Origin: Alphaproteobacteria bacterium
Lineage (GTDB): Bacteria > Pseudomonadota > Alphaproteobacteria > Micropepsales > Micropepsaceae
Reading direction: 5' to 3'
Length of the DNA: 12,517 bases
Assembly: GCA_019508105.1 (NCBI GenBank)
Contig: JAEKMB010000112.1
Span: forward strand, 1 to 12,517
Shown here one piece after another: positions 8,526 to 12,517 of the stretch. Under the pieces are notes generated by a model. It had not been told where the DNA came from. It ran no database searches and saw only the letters and a program-made list of their open reading frames with translations. The translations under genes were made by a program, and so were the position numbers. Position 1 is the stretch's first letter. The number at the start of each line of letters is the position of its first letter.

Positions 8526-11072
8526 CTAACGCCCGCCTTGCTTGACGACATCAAGGAACTGTTCCGGCGACACGCGGATGGCGGCGCCCGTGGGACAGGC
8601 GCGCACACAAGCCGGCCCGCCGCTTTTGCCGGCGCACATGTCGCACTTGATGGCGACTTTGGGTTTCTTGGGATCGTAATGCTTCTTCAGCCAATCCTTG
8701 TCGGGCTCGCCGGGACCGGGCCCGACACCGAACAGCATCCATTGCAGCAGGCCCGGTTTTTTGGGCGGCACCGAATCCATGCGGATCACGCCATAGGGAC
8801 AATTGCGCTGGCAGTTGCCGCAACCGATGCAGGCGTCGCTGATGAAGACTTCACCGTCCGCGCCGCGCCGGATGGCATTGGGCGGACAGTCGGTCATGCA
8901 ATGGGGCTGCTCGCAATGGCGGCAGGAGGTGGGGACATGCAGATGGGCATAGGTCTTGCCCGCCTCGCGGTTCAGCCGCGACAAGCCGTCATGACTGTCG
9001 GCGCAGGCCTTTTCGCAATTGTCGCAGCCGATGCACAGCGTCTCGTCGATCAACAGCTCATCGGTGGCCTCGCCGATGCCCTGCTTGACCAGGAATTCGT
9101 TGCGCTCCAGCAGTTCGCGGAACAGCCGCCCGTTCAGCCGCACCACCTGGGAGCGCACCGTGGCGCGCACCGTGGCGGTGCGCTTGCCCCGGTCGACCAG
9201 CGCCATTTCCCCGAAATAGGAGCCGGCCGGGATATAGGAGAGGAACACCTGCTTGCCGCCAATGGCTTTTTCCACCGTCATGGAGCCGGAGCGCACAATG
9301 AAGATGTCGTAGATGCCGCCTTCACGTAGCGCTTCGGCCTCGGGCTGCAGCGCCGCCAGTTTTTCGGCTTCGGCGGCTTTTTCCGCGGCGACGCGCGCGG
9401 CAAAGGCTTCCTGGGTCTCGCCCTTGGCGGGCTCGCGGTCGATGCGGGCGCGGGGCGCGCGGGCCAGGAATTCATCGCCGGCATCCTGGCCTTCCTTGAT
9501 CACGCTCTGGCCGGGGCGGATTTCCTCCACCTTGGCGGTCTTGAGGATTTCGGCGATGTCGGCGGCCTGCAGGCCGGAGCCGAAAATCTGCAGCAGGTGG
9601 CGTTCGGTGGTGATGCGGTTGACGGTTTTCTTGGCTTCCTCGTTGGAGCCCATCAGCTTGAGCGCCGCGGTGCGGGGAATTTCCACCACGATGCAATCTT
9701 TGCCGGCGCGGATGGTGGCGCCGCGGCGGCGCCCCGAGATCAGGCCCACTTCGCCGAAGATCGAACCCTGGCCGATCGGGATGGTGATGGACGGATCGTG
9801 CGGATTGATCTCTACCTTGACCGAGCCGGCGGCGATGCCGAACAGCGATGAGCCGATGGCGTTGCGTTCGAAGATCACGTCATTTTCCGCATAGACCTTG
9901 ACGGCGCAGTCCAGCAGGAATTCGCGCATCTGCAGCGGCGACAGGCCCTTGAGAATCTCGACATGATCGCGGAGGAACTCGATCCAGTCGGCCACGCTCT
10001 TCTTGACCGGCACGTCCTTGAGGCGCGCCTCCAGCAGGGGTTCGTCGGCGGGCTTGAGATCGGTGTTGCCGGTGATGAACTCCACCACGTCATAGCCCTG
10101 GTTCATGCAGTGCTTGATCAGGGGATAGCCGGCCAGCGCGCCGATGGCATAGACGCCGGGCACGGTGGTCTCGAATTGCGGGCTGAGCTTGGGGAAGGCA
10201 TCACGCGCCTCACTGGTGAACTGGATGCCGCCCTTCAGTTTGGGGCGACCCTTGTCGTCCAGGTCGGCGGGGTCGGGAGTGGCGCCGACCGATTCCACAA
10301 AGCCGCGCGGCGCTGCCGAACCCATGCGCGCGATGACGCGGTTGCAGGGCAGGCGGGTTTCGCCCTCGGGCGTCTCGATGGTGATCCAGCCTTCCTCGAT
10401 CTTGGCAGGGCTGGCCTCCGACAGGATGCTGAGACGCCCGGCCTTCTGCGCCTCCATCATCAGCTCGACATTGGCCGCCTTGGCCTTGGAAAAATCCTTG
10501 GAGCGGTTGACAAGGGTGACTGTGTTGCCCTGTTCGGGATCTTCGGCCAGGCCCCGGGCATTCTCGATACCGGCATCGCCGCCGCCGACCACGAAGATAT
10601 GTTCGTCGAAATATTCCCGCGGATCGTCCAGCTGGTACTGGACATGTGGCAGCTTGGCGCCGTCGCAGCGCACTAGGTTGGGATTTCCTTGCGTGCCAAT
10701 GGCCATGATGATGGTTTCGGCCTTGACCACATCACCGCTGGTCAGGGTGATGGTGAAATCGCCCCGGGCGCCGGTGACCGACTTGACGTCGGCCTTGTAG
10801 CGGACATTGGCCTTGGCGGTGGCGGTCTGCTTGTTCCAGTTTTCCAGAATGGCTTCGCGCTTGCCCGCATCGAAGCTGCAGTCGGAGCGCAAGGTGAGGC
10901 TGACGGGCGTCGCCATCACATGCTTGCCCTTCTGGTAGCGGTAGATGGTGTCGGAGAGATGGTCGGTCTTTTCCAACAGCACATGGCTGAGCCCGCGCGC
11001 AGCAGCGCGGTTGGCCGCGCTCATACCCGCCGGCCCAGAGCCGATAATGGCGATCTGAAAAGCTTCCGACAC
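8526..11072 (-). CDS. FAD/NAD(P) oxidoreductase fused to two cyclic-nucleotide-binding domains and a four-cluster ferredoxin
   Basis: About 850 residues; numbering here counts from an alternative TTG at 11093. I prefer GTG 11072 (codon 8), giving [13 protein letters not shown] with GGGG 6 nt upstream. Domains in order: thioredoxin-reductase-like fold with FAD motif GSGPAG (18-23) and NAD(P) motif VGGGDAG (169-175), but no CXXC redox pair; cyclic-nucleotide-binding domain 1 (about 377-495; E448 and R457 in FGEVG..RRRGAT); domain 2 (about 500-670; E629 and R638 in FGEMAL..KRTAT), which holds an Ala/Glu-rich insert at about 541-590; and a DmsB/NrfC-type ferredoxin with four cysteine quartets (687/690/693/697, 724/727/732/736, 755/758/761/765, 817/820/829/833). 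There is no signal peptide or membrane helix, so it is cytosolic. Inferred role: passes electrons between NAD(P)H and the membrane b cytochrome encoded 3 nt downstream, gated by a cyclic nucleotide. It is the first gene of the operon. Confidence 0.9.
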   Translation of the reverse strand: MSEAFQIAIIGSGPAGMSAANRAAARGLSHVLLEKTDHLSDTIYRYQKGKHVMATPVSLTLRSDCSFDAGKREAILENWNKQTATAKANVRYKADVKSVTGARGDFTITLTSGDVVKAETIIMAIGTQGNPNLVRCDGAKLPHVQYQLDDPREYFDEHIFVVGGGDAGIENARGLAEDPEQGNTVTLVNRSKDFSKAKAANVELMMEAQKAGRLSILSEASPAKIEEGWITIETPEGETRLPCNRVIARMGSAAPRGFVESVGATPDPADLDDKGRPKLKGGIQFTSEARDAFPKLSPQFETTVPGVYAIGALAGYPLIKHCMNQGYDVVEFITGNTDLKPADEPLLEARLKDVPVKKSVADWIEFLRDHVEILKGLSPLQMREFLLDCAVKVYAENDVIFERNAIGSSLFGIAAGSVKVEINPHDPSITIPIGQGSIFGEVGLISGRRRGATIRAGKDCIVVEIPRTAALKLMGSNEEAKKTVNRITTERHLLQIFGSGLQAADIAEILKTAKVEEIRPGQSVIKEGQDAGDEFLARAPRARIDREPAKGETQEAFAARVAAEKAAEAEKLAALQPEAEALREGGIYDIFIVRSGSMTVEKAIGGKQVFLSYIPAGSYFGEMALVDRGKRTATVRATVRSQVVRLNGRLFRELLERNEFLVKQGIGEATDELLIDETLCIGCDNCEKACADSHDGLSRLNREAGKTYAHLHVPTSCRHCEQPHCMTDCPPNAIRRGADGEVFISDACIGCGNCQRNCPYGVIRMDSVPPKKPGLLQWMLFGVGPGPGEPDKDWLKKHYDPKKPKVAIKCDMCAGKSGGPACVRACPTGAAIRVSPEQFLDVVKQGGR

Positions 11073-11188
11073 GACTATCCCCGCCCCATCCAAAGCCCGT
11101 CAAAGGCCCGGATTATTTAATTATTTCACAGCCCTGCGGGGTACGCTAGGGTCGCCGGACAGGGTGTGACGGGCTATTGCAAGGGACC
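11073..11188. promoter_or_regulatory. Divergent intergenic region between the oxidoreductase operon and ccmF
   Basis: About 115 nt separate the preferred GTG start of the reverse operon from the ATG of ccmF. At 11111-11129 is a run of almost only A and T (gattatttaattatttc), which stands out in this GC-rich DNA and is the likely promoter core for one or both directions. I could not fit a convincing -35/-10 pair on either strand. No terminator or structured RNA family is recognisable. Confidence 0.4.
11126..11169. repeat. Imperfect inverted repeat upstream of ccmF
   Basis: TCACA-G-CCCTG at 11126-11136 is matched by CAGGG-TGTGA at 11160-11169: ten paired bases with one bulged G, and an inner CGG/CCG pair (11137-11139 with 11155-11157). 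It ends 19 nt before the ccmF ATG. It could be a hairpin in the ccmF leader or a binding site; the outer TCACA/TGTGA pentamers equal CRP-family half-sites but are too far apart (34 nt) for one ordinary CRP dimer. No function is demonstrated. Confidence 0.35.
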
Positions 11189-12517
11189 ATGGCGGCGGAA
11201 ATCGGACAATTGGCGCTGGTGCTGGCATTTGTGCTGGCGGCCGTGCAGTCAGTGGCCCCTTTCTGGGGGGCTGCCCGGCGGGACCCCGCGCTAATGGGGC
11301 TGGGCCGGACCACCGCCTTGCTGCAACTGGTTTTTGTCGGTCTGGCCTTTGCCAGCCTGGCCGCCGGTTTTGTGGGCAAGGATTTCTCCATCGCGCTGGT
11401 GGCCCAGCACAGCAACGCCGCCCAGCCGGCGATTTACCGGTTCGCCGCCACCTGGGGCAGCCATGAAGGCTCCATGCTGTTGTGGGTCTTGATCCTGGCG
11501 CTGCAGGGCGGGGCGGTGGCGCTGTTCGGCGGGCGGCTGCGCGAAACCTTGCAGGCGCGGGTGCTGGGGGTGCAGGGCATCATCGGCACCGCTTTCCTGG
11601 GGTTTTCGCTGTTCACCTCCAATCCCTTTCTGCGGCTGTTTCCCGCTGCCGCCGACGGAACCGAGTTGAACCCGCTGCTGCAGGATCCGGGCCTCGTTTT
11701 TCATCCCCCCATGCTCTATCTGGGCTATGTCGGGTTTTCCTCGGCTTTTTCCTTCGCCATGGCAGGCCTGATCGAAGGCCAGGTGGATGCGGGCTGGGCG
11801 CGCTGGATCCGGCCCTTTGTGCTGGCGTCCTGGATCTGTCTGACCGCCGGCATCACCATGGGCAGCATCTGGGCCTATTACACTTTGGGCTGGGGCGGCT
11901 GGTGGTTCTGGGATCCGGTGGAGAACGCTTCCCTGATGCCCTGGCTGATGGGCACGGCGCTTTTGCATTCCTCCATCGCGCTGGAGCGGCGCGGCGCCTT
12001 GATCAGCTGGACCATATTGCTGGCGATCCTGACTTTCTCACTGAGCCTGATCGGCACCTTCCTGGTGCGTTCCGGTGTGCTGACCAGCGTGCACGCTTTT
12101 GCAGTGGATCCGCGGCGCGGCATCTACATACTGGGCATTATTGCCTTGGCCACCGGCACGGCGCTGGGCCTGTTCGCCTGGCGGGCCCCGGCCATGCGCA
12201 CCGGGGCGCTGTTCCAACCGCTGTCGCGCGAAGGCGGTCTTGCCGTCAACAACCTGTTCTTGATGGCGGCCACCGCCACGGTGTTCCTGGGGACTTTCTA
12301 TCCGGTGTTTGTGGAGATCGCCGGCGGCCATTCTATCTCGGTGGGACGGCCTTATTACGAGCTGACTTTTGTTCCTGTGGTGGTGCCGCTGCTGATCCTG
12401 GTCAGCTTCGGGCCCATGCTGAACTGGAAGCGCAATGCCCTGCGCGAAGTGCTGACGCGGCTGCGCTGGTCCTTGATCCTATCAGGCTTGGCTCTGCTAT
12501 TTGGCGTGCTGGCCTTT
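11189..12517 (+). CDS. ccmF: Cytochrome c-type biogenesis protein CcmF (heme lyase subunit), 3' truncated
   Basis: The frame stays open to the window end: 443 of roughly 650 residues. The start ATG 11189 has AAGGGA just upstream, and MAAEIGQLALVLAFVLA is the typical CcmF N-terminus. Family landmarks: TWGSHEGSMLLW (H92), FHPPMLYLGY (H172), the WWD heme-handling motif WGGWWFWDPVEN (235-246), H260, and VRSGVLTSVHAF (H302). The protein is almost entirely transmembrane helices. CcmF, with CcmH (and CcmI where present), takes heme from holo-CcmE and attaches it to the CXXCH cysteines of apocytochromes on the periplasmic side. That fits the neighbourhood, which encodes twenty c-type heme sites. It is transcribed away from the oxidoreductase operon; ccmG/ccmH-type genes may follow outside the window. 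The missing C-terminus is only the window edge. Confidence 0.95.
   Translation, partial: MAAEIGQLALVLAFVLAAVQSVAPFWGAARRDPALMGLGRTTALLQLVFVGLAFASLAAGFVGKDFSIALVAQHSNAAQPAIYRFAATWGSHEGSMLLWVLILALQGGAVALFGGRLRETLQARVLGVQGIIGTAFLGFSLFTSNPFLRLFPAAADGTELNPLLQDPGLVFHPPMLYLGYVGFSSAFSFAMAGLIEGQVDAGWARWIRPFVLASWICLTAGITMGSIWAYYTLGWGGWWFWDPVENASLMPWLMGTALLHSSIALERRGALISWTILLAILTFSLSLIGTFLVRSGVLTSVHAFAVDPRRGIYILGIIALATGTALGLFAWRAPAMRTGALFQPLSREGGLAVNNLFLMAATATVFLGTFYPVFVEIAGGHSISVGRPYYELTFVPVVVPLLILVSFGPMLNWKRNALREVLTRLRWSLILSGLALLFGVLAF

Noticed and set aside
8364..9329. Forward open frame of 321 codons opposite the ferredoxin end of the oxidoreductase
   Set aside because: Low-complexity translation without recognisable motifs; the reverse strand has complete iron-sulfur motifs.
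11111..11130. Standard CRP or FNR box in the AT-rich block
   Set aside because: Only one half-site (TCACA) matches; the partner half is ATTTA, and no TTGAT-N4-ATCAA is present.
11291..11968. Reverse open frame opposite ccmF
   Set aside because: The forward frame is clearly CcmF with the WWD motif; the reverse frame is Gln/His/Pro-rich noise.

Overview
The window is GC-rich, densely packed proteobacterial DNA. The CcmF protein and codon use look alphaproteobacterial; a Rhizomicrobium/Micropepsaceae-type organism is only a guess. Nearly everything in it concerns heme, flavin or iron-sulfur electron transfer. I found no tRNA, rRNA, CRISPR array, insertion sequence or phage gene.

Layout. Forward strand, left: the C-terminal part of an outer-membrane beta-barrel protein (2-880), followed after 5 nt by an exported 1340-residue decaheme cytochrome c with an LVIVD-type beta-propeller (886-4908). 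Reverse strand, read right to left from about 11.1 kb: a cytosolic FAD/NAD(P) oxidoreductase fused to two cyclic-nucleotide-binding domains and a four-cluster ferredoxin (11072-8526); a diheme b-type membrane cytochrome whose reading frame is broken near 8000 (8522-7750); an FHA domain - transmembrane helix - decaheme cytochrome c fusion (7745-5847); and, after a 95-nt gap, a CpdA-like metallophosphoesterase (5751-4912). The first three are separated by 3-4 nt and look like one operon. The two strands converge at 4908/4912. Forward strand, right: ccmF, cytochrome c maturation (11189 to the window end, truncated), divergent from the operon across a short AT-rich intergenic region.

How the genes may work together (inference). 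The parts line up as one path from cytosol to cell surface: NAD(P)H to FAD to four [4Fe-4S] clusters (soluble), to a two-heme b cytochrome in the inner membrane, to ten c hemes on a membrane-anchored periplasmic protein, to a second ten-heme exported cytochrome, to an outer-membrane barrel. The path could export electrons (extracellular respiration) or import them. Two signalling inputs are built into the electron carriers: cyclic-nucleotide-binding domains in the cytosolic enzyme and a phosphothreonine-type FHA domain on the cytosolic face of the decaheme cytochrome. A cyclic-nucleotide phosphodiesterase-like gene lies beside them. This regulated electron conduit is the most likely undescribed system here. 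Its weak point is the frameshift in the b cytochrome, which separates the two pairs of heme-ligating histidines.
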